From: Rhodospirillaceae bacterium
GTDB lineage: Bacteria; Pseudomonadota; Alphaproteobacteria; Rhodospirillales; UBA2165
DNA length: 64,000 bases
Reading direction: 5' to 3'
NCBI GenBank assembly: GCA_947467145.1
Contig: CANIGJ010000006.1
Span: 62,001-126,000, forward strand
This document shows positions 20,192 to 28,863 of the stretch, one piece after another. Position 1 is the first letter of the stretch. Each line of letters begins with the position of its first letter. A model generated the notes under the pieces. The model had not been told where the DNA came from, ran no database searches, and saw only the letters and a program-made list of their open reading frames with translations. Made by a program: the position numbers and the translations under genes.

Positions 20192-21628
20192 CTACTTCTT
20201 ACCACCCTTGGCGGGTTTGCCGATTTCATCGCGCCACTTCACGATCAGCTTCTGCTGTTCGGGACAGAGCTTGATATAGCCGGACGCATCCATCACATCG
20301 GGCGAGCCGCCGACCGCCTTGATCGCGATGATCTCGCTTTGCGTCGCCTCGCACTCGAACGCCATGTCCTGGACGCGCTTGCCGCCCGGCCCTTCGATAC
20401 CCTGCAGCCAGCGCACGGGATAATCCATGAGCTGCGCGATCTTCTGCTCGTTGCCCGGTTGGCGCTGGAGCTTCGCGATCTCAACCCGGATGTCATAGGA
20501 TTTTTGATCCTGTGCCGCATGCGTGCCTTCATGCACGAGGGTCTGCAACAGATAGAGCGGCGAGGAATAGAGCATGTCGCGGCGCGCGAAGATGATGCGA
20601 TGGCCAGGCTCGCTCAGCACCTTGTTGTAATAGGCGCCCTGCGCGTCGATCGTGCCTTCGGGCTTATAATGTTTCGAGATCGGGCCGTATTGGATTTCGT
20701 CGACGATCTCGACGTATTTCTTAACCTCCGGCGGTATTTTCTCGACCATGTCGAAAGCCTGTCGCATGAGCCGGAAATAGGTGCCGTTGTTCACATCGGG
20801 ATAAACCGAGCCGTAAACTTTCATGCCCCCCATGACGCGCATGTAGAGATCGATGAACGGCGAATCCGGCAGGCTCTCGTAGACTTTGCGTTTCGCTTCG
20901 AGCAGCACGGCCTTGGCCGCATATTGCGGTGAGTCGTCCATCGACACGTTCGTCGCGATGCGCAACATCCCCGGCTTCTTCGGCGCCCAGCCGATATAGC
21001 GGTGGTATTGCCCGCCGGTATGAAACTCGAACGTCTCGATCACCGATAGATAGATCCGCGCCATCGGATCCTGATCGAATGCCGACTGGACGATGCCGGG
21101 CAGGATGCGCCGCGCCGTCGCCTGATCGTCGTCGCTGACCCGCGCCTGGAACTCGATACCGAATTCAAGCGGCGCTTCGGCCGCCTTCGGATCAAGGCGA
21201 ATACGCGCGCCGTCGCAGACCAAGCCGCCGGCGCGCCACACGCCCAGGCGTTGATCGAGCGCGCCGCGCCCCGCCGCATCCAGTTCGGCGCGATATTGCG
21301 TGGCGTGGCGGCGCGAATTCTCGTCCCCCGAACGGAACGCCAGTTCCGACCAGAGCGCCGCGTCGAGCGGCGATTTCGCGACCCCCTGCCCGGTCGCGTA
21401 CATATTGGCGACCTGACGTTGCGCCGGCCCGAGCCCGGCATCGGCGAGCGGTGCAAACGAGATCAGCGCGCGCGCATGATCGTTCGCGCTCAGCCGCAAC
21501 AAACCTTCCTTATAGGAATTCGCGATCTGCGCGAGCGTGCAGCGGCCGGCCTCAGCCGCGTTCACATCCGGCACAGTCGCCAGCAATCCCCACATGGCGA
21601 ACAGCGCAGCCCCCAAAGCCCCCCGCAT
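20192..21628 (-). CDS. Exported Sel1-repeat protein with HExxH zinc-protease motif
   Basis: 478 residues. A signal peptide (residues 1 to about 25, ending NAAEA) precedes one or two Sel1-type repeats (FAPLADAGLGPAQRQVANMYATGQGVAKSPLDAALWSELA). The C-terminal half contains LVHEGTHAAQD, an HExxH zinc motif with His366, Glu367 and His370. Glu427 in AFECEATQSE is a plausible third ligand. This suggests a periplasmic metallopeptidase of no family I can name. The ATG at 21628 has GGGAG 7 bases upstream. It starts 2 bases after the J-domain gene, so the three genes VWA/J/HExxH form one operon. Confidence 0.82.
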   Translation of the reverse strand: MRGALGAALFAMWGLLATVPDVNAAEAGRCTLAQIANSYKEGLLRLSANDHARALISFAPLADAGLGPAQRQVANMYATGQGVAKSPLDAALWSELAFRSGDENSRRHATQYRAELDAAGRGALDQRLGVWRAGGLVCDGARIRLDPKAAEAPLEFGIEFQARVSDDDQATARRILPGIVQSAFDQDPMARIYLSVIETFEFHTGGQYHRYIGWAPKKPGMLRIATNVSMDDSPQYAAKAVLLEAKRKVYESLPDSPFIDLYMRVMGGMKVYGSVYPDVNNGTYFRLMRQAFDMVEKIPPEVKKYVEIVDEIQYGPISKHYKPEGTIDAQGAYYNKVLSEPGHRIIFARRDMLYSSPLYLLQTLVHEGTHAAQDQKSYDIRVEIAKLQRQPGNEQKIAQLMDYPVRWLQGIEGPGGKRVQDMAFECEATQSEIIAIKAVGGSPDVMDASGYIKLCPEQQKLIVKWRDEIGKPAKGGKK

Positions 21629-21630
21629 CG

Positions 21631-22356
21631 TTATGCTCCCAGTACGTCTTTTGCTTGATTGATCTTCGCCGCCAGATAGGTCGATCCTCCGAGATCGGGA
21701 TGGATCTTGCTCATCAGCCGATGATGCGCCGCCTTGATCTGCGCCGCGTCCGCGCCGGGCGTGAGACCCAAAATTTCATACGCTTCGTCGCGGCTCATCG
21801 TGCCGTTGCGCGGCGGCGCGGCATGATCCTGCGCCGCCCGCTCGCGCCATTGGTCGCCATGATAACGGTCGAGATAAGCGGTGAGGACCTGCACGCTATC
21901 TTCATCGTGCCGCGCTTCGTCCAACAAGATGAGCAGTTCGGCCAACGCCAGATCGCGCAAAGCGCGCCCCTCGAAGCGGCCGGCGAGAATATCGCCATTC
22001 ATCTCACCGCTATCGTGATCGAGCACGACGCTCACATAGCGCGTGCGCACCTCGGAGGTCTGCCCGGGGCTGCCGATCCCTTCGGCCGGATCGCCCGTCG
22101 CCGCGCCACCGAAGCCGCCCATCCGAAACATATCGCGCGCGCGCTTGAACAGTGGCATCAGCATCGGCGCCGCGAACAACGCCGAACCGATCCGGCCGGT
22201 GACGGCAAGGTAACCGCCCGCCACGCCAACCAGGCCGACCGCGCCCCATTTCAACACCTGCACCAGGGTCGCCGGGTTGGCGTTGGCATACCAGCGGGCG
22301 CCGTACATCAGGAATACGACGACGAAAATCCCAATGGCGACGTAGGCGGCGATCAT
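21631..22356 (-). CDS. Membrane-anchored J-domain protein
   Basis: 241 residues. The N-terminus has one or two membrane segments (AYVAIGIFVVVFLMYGARWY, then AVGLVGVAGGYLAVTG). A linker rich in charged residues follows, with a region similar to TerB/DjlA-like proteins (LALAELLILLDEARHDEDSVQVLTAYLDR). The last 65 residues are a J domain: EAYEILGLTPGADAAQIKAAHHRLMSKIHPDLGGS, with the essential HPD. The C-terminal J domain behind an N-terminal anchor recalls Tim14/Pam18. It would recruit DnaK to the inner membrane. Its ATG overlaps the VWA stop codon (ATGA). Confidence 0.88.
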   Translation of the reverse strand: MIAAYVAIGIFVVVFLMYGARWYANANPATLVQVLKWGAVGLVGVAGGYLAVTGRIGSALFAAPMLMPLFKRARDMFRMGGFGGAATGDPAEGIGSPGQTSEVRTRYVSVVLDHDSGEMNGDILAGRFEGRALRDLALAELLILLDEARHDEDSVQVLTAYLDRYHGDQWRERAAQDHAAPPRNGTMSRDEAYEILGLTPGADAAQIKAAHHRLMSKIHPDLGGSTYLAAKINQAKDVLGA

Positions 22357-23069
22357 CTGCCACCTTTCATCTGATTGGCGATCTGTATAATCGCGCCGCC
22401 GCGCGCCGTCGCAAAATTCTCCAGCGCCTTGCGACCGCCGGCGGCGAACACCGCGACCGCATTCAACAGATCGCGCAAGGTCTTGGCGCTGCCCGCATCG
22501 AAGCGGCAGTGCGCGCCGCCGGTCAGGCGCGCGAGCTGAGCGAAAGCGAATTCGGCCAGCACGTCGTGACCTTCCTGAAACAGGAACACCGGCACACCGA
22601 GCAAGCCCAACTCTCCCGCGACCTTACCCAGCCGGTCGACATCTTCTTCCATGCAATCGCCGACGAACACCACGGCGTTGACTCGTTTGCGCTTGGTCTC
22701 GGCGACCGCGTGGCGCAGGACTTTCTCGATCTGCGTCTCGCCCGCCAGACAGGCGACACCCGACATGCGCCGCGTCAAATCCTGCGAGCGCGAGGTCCAG
22801 TCGCTCGCCTGGAAATCCATGAAGCCGCGATAATAGGCGAGCTGGATGTCGAGCCCGCCCAGCGAAGCCGTTTCATCGAACATCGCGGCCTGGAGATGAC
22901 AGGCCTGATCCCAGGTCGGCTGACGGCTCGCCGTGGCGTCGAGCGCGAAGATCAGGCGGCCCCGATCGCCGGCAGGTACGCGTACGGGCGTGCACGCGAC
23001 CTTGCGCAGGAAGTCCTGCAGCTCGGTCGACGACGAGGTGTTTGTCGGAAGTTTATCGTTGCCAGCCAT
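22353..23069 (-). CDS. VWA-like protein with MIDAS-type motif
   Basis: About 238 residues, no signal peptide. LIFALDATASRQPTWDQA gives a DxTxS metal-ion-dependent adhesion site like that of von Willebrand factor A domains. A second conserved strand is AVVFVGDCMEED, with VPVFLFQEGHD following. VWA domains bind partner proteins through a metal. Similar short VWA proteins occur beside J-domain proteins in alphaproteobacteria, as I recall. The ATG at 23069 is preceded by an in-frame GTG at 23072; both fit. The stop overlaps the J-domain start, implying translational coupling. Confidence 0.83.
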   Translation of the reverse strand: MAGNDKLPTNTSSSTELQDFLRKVACTPVRVPAGDRGRLIFALDATASRQPTWDQACHLQAAMFDETASLGGLDIQLAYYRGFMDFQASDWTSRSQDLTRRMSGVACLAGETQIEKVLRHAVAETKRKRVNAVVFVGDCMEEDVDRLGKVAGELGLLGVPVFLFQEGHDVLAEFAFAQLARLTGGAHCRFDAGSAKTLRDLLNAVAVFAAGGRKALENFATARGGAIIQIANQMKGGR

Positions 23070-23231
23070 CACGCTGTCATTTGGCGAAAAGCCTCAGGAA
23101 GTCTAGCGCCAGCCGTTGTGTGAAACAACGTCCACCACAGCCATTAATCGGTCGATCTAGTAAGCTCGCCTATTATGTCAAATTGGCGGCCGAGCTAGAA
23201 AAGTGCCGTGATTCCGGCTAGAGACAGGCTT

Positions 23232-24350
23232 GTGGATAAGATCGACTGTGCGGTGATCGGAGCGGGAGTGGTCGGGCTGGCAATCGCCCGGGCCCTCGCC
23301 TTGGCGGGCCGCGAGGTCGTCATCCTCGAAGCCGAAAATGCCATCGGCACAGGCACCAGTTCGCGCAACAGCGAAGTGATCCATGCCGGCATCTATTATC
23401 CCCAAGGCAGCCTGAAGGCGCAGTTCTGCGTCGCGGGCAAAAACCTGCTCTACGATTTCTGCGCCAGCCACGGCGTACCGCACCGGCGCACCGGCAAGCT
23501 GATCGTCGCCACCACCGAGGCCGAGGTCGCCAATCTGCATGCCCTCAAAACCAAGGCCGCGGCCCACGGCGTCGATCTCGAATTCCTTGAGGGCCATCAG
23601 GCGAAGGCGTTGGAGCCGAATCTCAATGCCGTCGCCGCGCTCTTTTCACCGACCACGGGGCTGATCGACAGCCACGCGCTGATGCTGGCCTATCTCGGCG
23701 ACGCCGAAGCCAACGGCGCGGCCCTCGCCCTCAACGCGCCGGTGATCGGCGGTGCGGTGCGCGACGACGGCATCGTGCTCAATGTCGGCGGGCCCGAACC
23801 TATGACCTTGCTATGCACTACGGTCGTCAACTCGGCCGGGCTTTATGCGCAAAAGGTCGCCGGCTCCATCAAGGGCGTGTCGGCCGCCCACATACCGCCG
23901 ACGCGTTACGCCAAGGGCACCTATTTCACCTTCGCCGGTAAATCGCCCTTCACCCACCTGGTTTATCCCTGCCCCGAAGAAGGCGGGCTGGGCGTCCACC
24001 TGACGCTCGATCTCGCCGGGAGTGCGCGCTTCGGACCCGACGTCGAATGGGTGGACGACATCGATTACCGCGTCGATCCCCGGCGCGGCGACAAATTCTA
24101 TGCCGCCATCCGCACCTATTGGCCGGCGCTGCCCGACAACGCGCTGTCGCCCGGCTATAGCGGCATCCGGCCGAAACTCGGCGGGCCGGGCACGCCCGGG
24201 GCCAATCCCGACTTCACCATCAGCGGCCCCGTCGAGCACGGCATAGAAGGTCTGATTAACCTTTTCGCCATAGAATCGCCCGGTCTGACGTCCTCGCTCG
24301 CTCTCGCGGAGCACGTCCTTTCGAAAGCCTCGACCCGAAAGATCGGCTAA
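23232..24350 (+). CDS. FAD-dependent oxidoreductase, L-2-hydroxyglutarate oxidase-like
   Basis: About 372 residues of the DAO/GlpO fold. The FAD motif is [31 protein letters not shown]. Family-typical stretches are [39 protein letters not shown], and [16 protein letters not shown] at the C-terminus. The [12 protein letters not shown] motif is shared with LhgO/L-2-hydroxyglutarate dehydrogenase-type enzymes, which convert L-2-hydroxyglutarate to 2-oxoglutarate. Start is uncertain: GTG at 23232 has AGACAGG just upstream, and GTG at 23208 is also in frame. It is divergent from the VWA operon. Confidence 0.88.
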   Translation: MDKIDCAVIGAGVVGLAIARALALAGREVVILEAENAIGTGTSSRNSEVIHAGIYYPQGSLKAQFCVAGKNLLYDFCASHGVPHRRTGKLIVATTEAEVANLHALKTKAAAHGVDLEFLEGHQAKALEPNLNAVAALFSPTTGLIDSHALMLAYLGDAEANGAALALNAPVIGGAVRDDGIVLNVGGPEPMTLLCTTVVNSAGLYAQKVAGSIKGVSAAHIPPTRYAKGTYFTFAGKSPFTHLVYPCPEEGGLGVHLTLDLAGSARFGPDVEWVDDIDYRVDPRRGDKFYAAIRTYWPALPDNALSPGYSGIRPKLGGPGTPGANPDFTISGPVEHGIEGLINLFAIESPGLTSSLALAEHVLSKASTRKIG

Positions 24351-24360
24351 GATTTCGACC

Positions 24361-25473
24361 ATGATATCGATCGCATCGCGCTCTCTCGGTCTGCTGGCCA
24401 TGGCCCTGTGTCTGACGCTGGCCCTGCCCGATGGCGCACAGGCCCAGCAGAAAAAAGGCGCGCCCAAGGCAGCACCCGATGCCGGTGTGCGCGCGCAAGG
24501 GCAGAACGTCGATCTCGGCCAGCCATCCGCGCCGTCGCCCAATGACGAGATCACCACCGATCCGCGCCAACGCATGCGCAATCTCGTTAGCGACATCAGC
24601 GCCTATGCCCGCTTGGCCAATCCGGATTTCGTCATCATCACGTTCGACGGCCTCGACCTGCTCGAGCGGGTCGATCCGATCGATCCCAGCAAACGCGCGG
24701 CGGCCGCGACCTATCTCAAAAACATCGACGCGGTGATCGCACCCGAGCTCAGCTTCCATCCGCCGAACGAACGCGGCGACATCAAGACCGAGGACAAGGT
24801 GCGCGATGAGATGCTGCGCCTGATCGACATCGGCAAGAATCGCGGACTACGCGTCTGGACGGTGGACTACGCCAAGGATGCCGCCATGGCGTCCGAAGCG
24901 ATCAAGTTCTCGGTCGGCAAATCCTACATTCCCCTCGTCTCGACGACAGTCGACTATCGCTTCAACCGTATTCCGCCAGGCCGGCCGCTCAACGAGAACC
25001 CCAATGCCATCACCGGCATCAATCACATCAAGAACGTCCTCATGCTGACCGACACCAGCGCCTGGGATACGCCCGAGGAATTCGCACTGGCGGCCGCCAA
25101 CACCAATTACGACGCCATTGTCGTCGATGTCTTCCATCGTGGACGCACGCCGCTCGGCGCGCGCACTGTCAGCGGACTCAAATACAAAAAACTCGGCACG
25201 CGCCGGATGGTCTTCGCCTATGTCGATGTCGGCCACGCCGATTCAGCCCGCTACTACTGGAAGCCCGGCTGGCACGAAGGCACGCCCCCGTTCATCGCCG
25301 CACCAACCAACAGCAATCCCGACAAATACACCGTGCAGTACTGGGATCCGATGTGGCGCGATGTCATCTTCGGCAACGCCAATTCCTATATCTACGGCAT
25401 CCTGCAACAGGGCTTTGACGGCGTCATTCTCGATGGCGTCGAAGCCTTCCGCTTCTTCGAGGGCGAGCAGTAG
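24361..25473 (+). CDS. Exported TM1410/GH114-like glycoside hydrolase family protein
   Basis: 370 residues with a signal peptide (residues 1 to 28, ending GAQAQ). The mature chain reads as a TIM barrel: DFVIITFDGLDLL, RMVFAYVDVGHADSARYYWKPGW, YTVQYWDPMWRDVIFG and GFDGVILDGVEAFRFF. These match the MJ1477/TM1410 family related to endo-alpha-1,4-polygalactosaminidases. The expected target would be an extracellular or periplasmic aminosugar polymer, but no substrate is known for this subgroup. It starts 10 bases after the FAD oxidoreductase gene. Confidence 0.87.
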   Translation: MISIASRSLGLLAMALCLTLALPDGAQAQQKKGAPKAAPDAGVRAQGQNVDLGQPSAPSPNDEITTDPRQRMRNLVSDISAYARLANPDFVIITFDGLDLLERVDPIDPSKRAAAATYLKNIDAVIAPELSFHPPNERGDIKTEDKVRDEMLRLIDIGKNRGLRVWTVDYAKDAAMASEAIKFSVGKSYIPLVSTTVDYRFNRIPPGRPLNENPNAITGINHIKNVLMLTDTSAWDTPEEFALAAANTNYDAIVVDVFHRGRTPLGARTVSGLKYKKLGTRRMVFAYVDVGHADSARYYWKPGWHEGTPPFIAAPTNSNPDKYTVQYWDPMWRDVIFGNANSYIYGILQQGFDGVILDGVEAFRFFEGEQ

Positions 25474-25508
25474 GCTTTCGCCGCATACGAGCCATGCGTG
25501 GCGGTCAA

Positions 25509-25536
25509 TTGACACCGCGCGCCCCCGCACTATCCT
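25509..25536 (+). promoter_or_regulatory. Sigma-70-like promoter of the sugE riboswitch RNA
   Basis: TTGACA (25509-25514) is a perfect -35 box. TATCCT (25531-25536) lies 16 bases downstream and matches four of six -10 positions. Transcription would begin near 25543, at the first base of the riboswitch. Confidence 0.65.
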
Positions 25537-25543
25537 CAATCCG

Positions 25544-25592
25544 ATCGGGGACGACCCCGATTCATTCCTGACATATGCGGGGACGACCCTGC
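25544..25592 (+). promoter_or_regulatory. Guanidine-II (mini-ykkC) riboswitch
   Basis: Two short stem-loops, each with an ACGA loop, are seen just before sugE. The first is ATCGGGG-ACGA-CCCCGAT (25544-25561). The second is GCGGGG-ACGA-CCCTGC (25577-25592) with one G-U pair. Two GC-rich hairpins with ACGR tetraloops joined by a short linker are the defining features of mini-ykkC, which binds guanidinium and turns on guanidine exporters. It lies 22 bases before the sugE ATG, near the ribosome binding site CGGAG, so control is likely at translation. Confidence 0.88.
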
Positions 25593-25614
25593 CGCAGATC
25601 GGAGATCGTCTGTC

Positions 25615-25932
25615 ATGGCATGGACTATTCTTGTGCTCGCCGGCTTTCTTGAAATCGGCTGGGCGGTCGGCTTGAAATACGCCGACGGCTTCACCCGCCC
25701 CATCCCATCGGTTCTGACCGTCGTCAGCATGATCGCCAGCATCGTGTTGCTCGGCATGGCGATGAAATCGATTCCGCTCGGCACCGCCTATGCGGTGTGG
25801 ACCGGCATCGGCACCGTCGGCGCGCTGATCGCCGGCATGATGCTGTTCGGCGATTCAACCTCGCCGGTCAGATTATTGTGCGCGGGTCTGATTGTTGCCG
25901 GGATCGTGGGCCTGAAGATCAGCGCGGCCTAA
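25615..25932 (+). CDS. sugE: SMR-family guanidinium exporter (SugE/Gdx)
   Basis: 105 residues with four membrane helices, the small multidrug resistance fold. The N-terminus [26 protein letters not shown] has the essential Glu13 and the pattern of the SugE/Gdx branch rather than EmrE. Gdx proteins export guanidinium in exchange for protons. The guanidine-II riboswitch directly upstream independently supports this role. It ends convergently with the HPt gene, with overlapping stop codons. Confidence 0.95.
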   Translation: MAWTILVLAGFLEIGWAVGLKYADGFTRPIPSVLTVVSMIASIVLLGMAMKSIPLGTAYAVWTGIGTVGALIAGMMLFGDSTSPVRLLCAGLIVAGIVGLKISAA

Positions 25933-26438
25933 GCGCTCGGCTTCACGGTCCGCTTGGCGATGACCTGTTCGAGACCGGTCAGGAATTTCTTGCCGATCGC
26001 GCCGCCGTCGCCCTTCAGTTTATGCGCCATGACGGCCTGCAGCGCGTTGACATGCAATTCGATCACTTCGATCGCGTTGTTGTCGGCCTTGCCGCCGAGA
26101 TTTTCAATGAAGCGGCAGAGCTGATTGCCGACAATCGTCATCAATTGATAGTCGAAGCTGCCGCCCTGGCCCTTGATGTCGTGCGAGACGGCGAAGATCG
26201 CTTCGAGCTGCGCCGCCGTCTCCGCATTCTGCCCGCCGCCCGCCGCCTTGAGCGTCGCGAACGCCTTGGCGAGCCGGCCGAGATCGTCCTTGGCCCACTT
26301 CAGGTAATCTTCGGACATGCCCTGGATGACGGCCTCTGCCTTTTCGAGCATGGCTTCATCGACGGCACCCGGACCGCCCACAGTCACCTTGGAGTTCAGC
26401 GTCAAATTCGGCCGGATGATCCGCGCGCTATCGCTCAT
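25929..26438 (-). CDS. HPt-domain phosphotransfer protein
   Basis: 169 residues, cytosolic and mostly helical. [29 protein letters not shown] is an HPt-type motif with His86 as the likely phosphorylated residue. The Lys and Gly after it are conserved in HPt bundles. Residues 1 to about 30 are a variable N-terminal tail. It follows the response-regulator gene on the same strand with a 99-base gap, so the pair may form one branch of a phosphorelay. No histidine kinase is adjacent. Confidence 0.82.
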   Translation of the reverse strand: MSDSARIIRPNLTLNSKVTVGGPGAVDEAMLEKAEAVIQGMSEDYLKWAKDDLGRLAKAFATLKAAGGGQNAETAAQLEAIFAVSHDIKGQGGSFDYQLMTIVGNQLCRFIENLGGKADNNAIEVIELHVNALQAVMAHKLKGDGGAIGKKFLTGLEQVIAKRTVKPSA

Positions 26439-26537
26439 CTCTCAGATCCTAGTCCCTAGATTTACCAGGTATTATGTTGCATCGCCTCCCAACGCAACTT
26501 GGGCACAATACTAACAGATTTTGCAACCGGCGATAGT

Positions 26538-27080
26538 CTAACCGTTCAACAATGCCTTCACTTCGTCGCCCGATAGCTCGGCGGTCGGTTTGCCGGCGCG
26601 GCGCTCCGCGCCATCGTACTTGACCTGCTTGCGTCGCCGGTCGGGACCGAAATGGTCTTTCGTTTCGACGAAGGGACGCGGGTTTTTGATGATCTCGCGG
26701 ATGCGCGTGAAGAGCGTCTTAGCCGAGATCGGCTTGATGACGAATTCGTTGACGCCAGGGTCGCGCGCCTCCGTCACACGCTGCATTTCGGAATGCGCGG
26801 TCAACATGATGATCGGCATGAAGCGATAGGGGCCGTCCTTCTTGCTGCGCAGGTCCTTGACGAAATCGAGGCCGGACACCGGCTGCATCTGCCAATCGCA
26901 GATCACGATATCGATCGGAAAGGCACTGAGCATCTCGTAGGCGCCGGGCACGTCGCGCGCCTCGCGGATCGTTTGCACGCCGAGCGCATTGAGGATGTTG
27001 CGCACTAAGGAGCGCATGTGATCGCTATCCTCGATAACGAGGAAGTTCACTTTTTCAATATTATAAGACTGACCCGCCAT
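26538..27080 (-). CDS. CheY-like response regulator with C-terminal extension
   Basis: 180 residues. The receiver domain covers residues about 10-130: acidic pair in FLVIEDSDHMR, phospho-acceptor Asp62 in VICDWQMQPVSG, Thr94 in IMLTAHS and Lys116 in FVIKPIS. A basic, helical tail follows (FGPDRRRKQVKYDGAERRAG...ELSGDEVKALLNG) with no DNA-binding fold I can recognise, so it is a stand-alone signalling receiver. Its natural partner may be the HPt protein encoded next on the same strand. Confidence 0.9.
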   Translation of the reverse strand: MAGQSYNIEKVNFLVIEDSDHMRSLVRNILNALGVQTIREARDVPGAYEMLSAFPIDIVICDWQMQPVSGLDFVKDLRSKKDGPYRFMPIIMLTAHSEMQRVTEARDPGVNEFVIKPISAKTLFTRIREIIKNPRPFVETKDHFGPDRRRKQVKYDGAERRAGKPTAELSGDEVKALLNG

Positions 27081-27135
27081 ATCCCGTATCCGAACGCATT
27101 TCCCGGCTGGGTGATGTGATCTATATCACGAAAGC

Positions 27136-27576
27136 TTAAAGGAGGCCTAGCGCGCGCAATTCGTCAGCCATGGCCGACGGCAAATCCGGCGCCTGGACGG
27201 CGTTCTTGCCGAGATCCGGCGGCGCATCCTCGACCCTGAGATAGCGCCAGCCCTGGAACGCCTTGTGATGGCGCGGCTCGATCAAGACCAGCTCGGGGTC
27301 GAGCCGGATCAGGCAATAACCCCGCCCCTCGTCGTCGTTCTCGCGGCTGATCGCCAGCACGCGCTGACGCACACGGATATGATTCTTCATCACCCAATAG
27401 ATCGAACCGCCATCGGTCAGCTCGTCCTCGCGCTTGGGCACATTGCGCGTATAGGTCTGCAGCACGCCGCGCTTGCCGCTGAAATTCTTGTAATTCTTCA
27501 GCCGGTCCTTCTGACGTTCGCGCAATTGCTCGACCGTCTCGAGTCCTGCCGCCATGCGGATAAGGTGAACGGTCAT
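27136..27576 (-). CDS. DUF1489 family protein
   Basis: 146 residues. The family pattern is clear: VHLIRMAAGLETVEQL, PKREDELTDGGSIYWVMKNHIRVRQRVL, and LIRLDPELVLIEPRHHKAFQGWRYLRVEDAPPDLG. DUF1489 is a conserved alphaproteobacterial family of unknown function. The ATG at 27576 overlaps the TGA of the enoyl-CoA hydratase gene (ATGA), which decides the start over an in-frame GTG at 27591 and implies translational coupling. Confidence 0.9.
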   Translation of the reverse strand: MTVHLIRMAAGLETVEQLRERQKDRLKNYKNFSGKRGVLQTYTRNVPKREDELTDGGSIYWVMKNHIRVRQRVLAISRENDDEGRGYCLIRLDPELVLIEPRHHKAFQGWRYLRVEDAPPDLGKNAVQAPDLPSAMADELRALGLL

Positions 27577-28391
27577 GCGCCGGGATACCAACTCGGGTTG
27601 CGTTTTTCCAGAAATGACGAAAAGCCTTCGCGCGCTTCATCCGTGACGCGGCCCGCCGCACTGATCTCGGCGAACATCTCAGCCATGGCATCGCCGAACT
27701 CGCCTTGCGCGGCTCGGCCGATCAAACGCTTGGTGTCGCTGATCGCGGTCGGCGCACAGCGCAGCAGCGCATCGATGATCGGGGCGGCCGCCGCATCCAA
27801 GCCGCCGACCGGGCAAATCGTCTGCACCAGCCCGATACGTTGGGCCTCGTGTACATCGAAGGTTTCCGCCGTCAGCGCATAACGCCGCGTATTGCGCACA
27901 CCGATGGCGTCGATCAATTGGCGCAGGATCGGCGCGGGTGTGATGCCGATCTTCACTTCGGTCACCGCGAAGCGCGCATCTTCCGACGCAACCACGATAT
28001 CGCACGCCGCCGCATAACCGGCGCCACCACCGAAGCAAGCATTCTGGATCAGCGCGATGGTCGGCTTGTTGATCTGCGCCAACTTGCGCATCGCGCCGGT
28101 CGACATGCGGGACGCCGCCAGGCGATCGTATTCGCTCGCCGTCGCCAGAATCTTGAACCAGTTCACGTCCGCACCGGCGGAGAAATGTTTGCCGGCGCCG
28201 CGCAGCACGACAACGCGCACGCGTGCGTCGGCCTCAAGCGCGAACAAGGTCTGTGTCAGCCCGGTCAGCAGCGCCGGGTTGTAGCTGTTGAAGACCTGCG
28301 GCCGGTTGAGCGTGACGGTGGCAACGCCACGCGCGTCGATCTCGCTCAAAACCACGCTTTCGGGTGTTTCGGCCGACGTTTCTGTCGTCAT
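27573..28391 (-). CDS. Enoyl-CoA hydratase/isomerase family protein
   Basis: 272 residues of the crotonase fold. The oxyanion-hole segments are GAGKHFSAGADVNWFK and IQNACFGGGAGYAAACDIVVAS, followed by FAVTEVKIGITPAPI. FSAGADxNWF and the EVKIGITPAPI block resemble methylglutaconyl-CoA hydratases (leucine and isovalerate breakdown), but no other leucine-pathway gene is nearby, so this is a guess. Starts at MTTETSAETP. Downstream DUF1489 gene overlaps it. Confidence 0.88.
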   Translation of the reverse strand: MTTETSAETPESVVLSEIDARGVATVTLNRPQVFNSYNPALLTGLTQTLFALEADARVRVVVLRGAGKHFSAGADVNWFKILATASEYDRLAASRMSTGAMRKLAQINKPTIALIQNACFGGGAGYAAACDIVVASEDARFAVTEVKIGITPAPILRQLIDAIGVRNTRRYALTAETFDVHEAQRIGLVQTICPVGGLDAAAAPIIDALLRCAPTAISDTKRLIGRAAQGEFGDAMAEMFAEISAAGRVTDEAREGFSSFLEKRNPSWYPGA

Positions 28392-28409
28392 GCGATGCGA
28401 TTCCTCAAA

Positions 28410-28784
28410 TTATTCCGCGCGGCCACGGTAGACGATGATCGCAAACAACAACATGCCCGCCAAGACGAACAGCGACGCCACCGCGGTCAGCGGCACGAAT
28501 TCCATATGGCCCGCGAACATGAGGAACAGTCCCGCAATCATGCCGATCACGCCGACATTCATGAGCCAGAAATGGACCTTGGGCAGCGTGCCCACCGCGA
28601 GGGTTGGGAAGGCCCGATAGACGAGCCCGAAGATCGCCATGGAAACCCAGCCGAGCAGGTTGATGTGCGTATGGGTCGGGGCCTGGACGTGATCGTTTGA
28701 GGCCGCCATGAAAATGCCTAAGGTCATGCCGACGATCGCATAGAGGACAGCGCAGCGGATGAATTTGATTGCGAGATTTTGCAT
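28410..28784 (-). CDS. Small four-helix membrane protein related to haem-copper oxidase subunit I
   Basis: 124 residues with four predicted membrane helices. THTHINLLGWVSMAIFGLVYRAFP is shared with the NorB/CcoN-type haem-copper oxidase subunit I fold, where HxHxNxxG residues sit near the haem/metal sites. The rest of subunit I is absent, so this is a stand-alone small family. A role in haem or redox sensing is speculation. The ATG at 28784 has GGGGGG about 8 bases upstream; a GTG at 28808 is in frame but less likely. It may be co-transcribed with the enoyl-CoA hydratase gene 18 bases downstream. Confidence 0.82.
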   Translation of the reverse strand: MQNLAIKFIRCAVLYAIVGMTLGIFMAASNDHVQAPTHTHINLLGWVSMAIFGLVYRAFPTLAVGTLPKVHFWLMNVGVIGMIAGLFLMFAGHMEFVPLTAVASLFVLAGMLLFAIIVYRGRAE

Positions 28785-28863
28785 GTTTTGGGCCCCCCGA
28801 AATGCCACCTTTCTCGTCGGTCATTTGCACCCGCCTGTCCTAAAAAACAAGTAACATGCCCGC

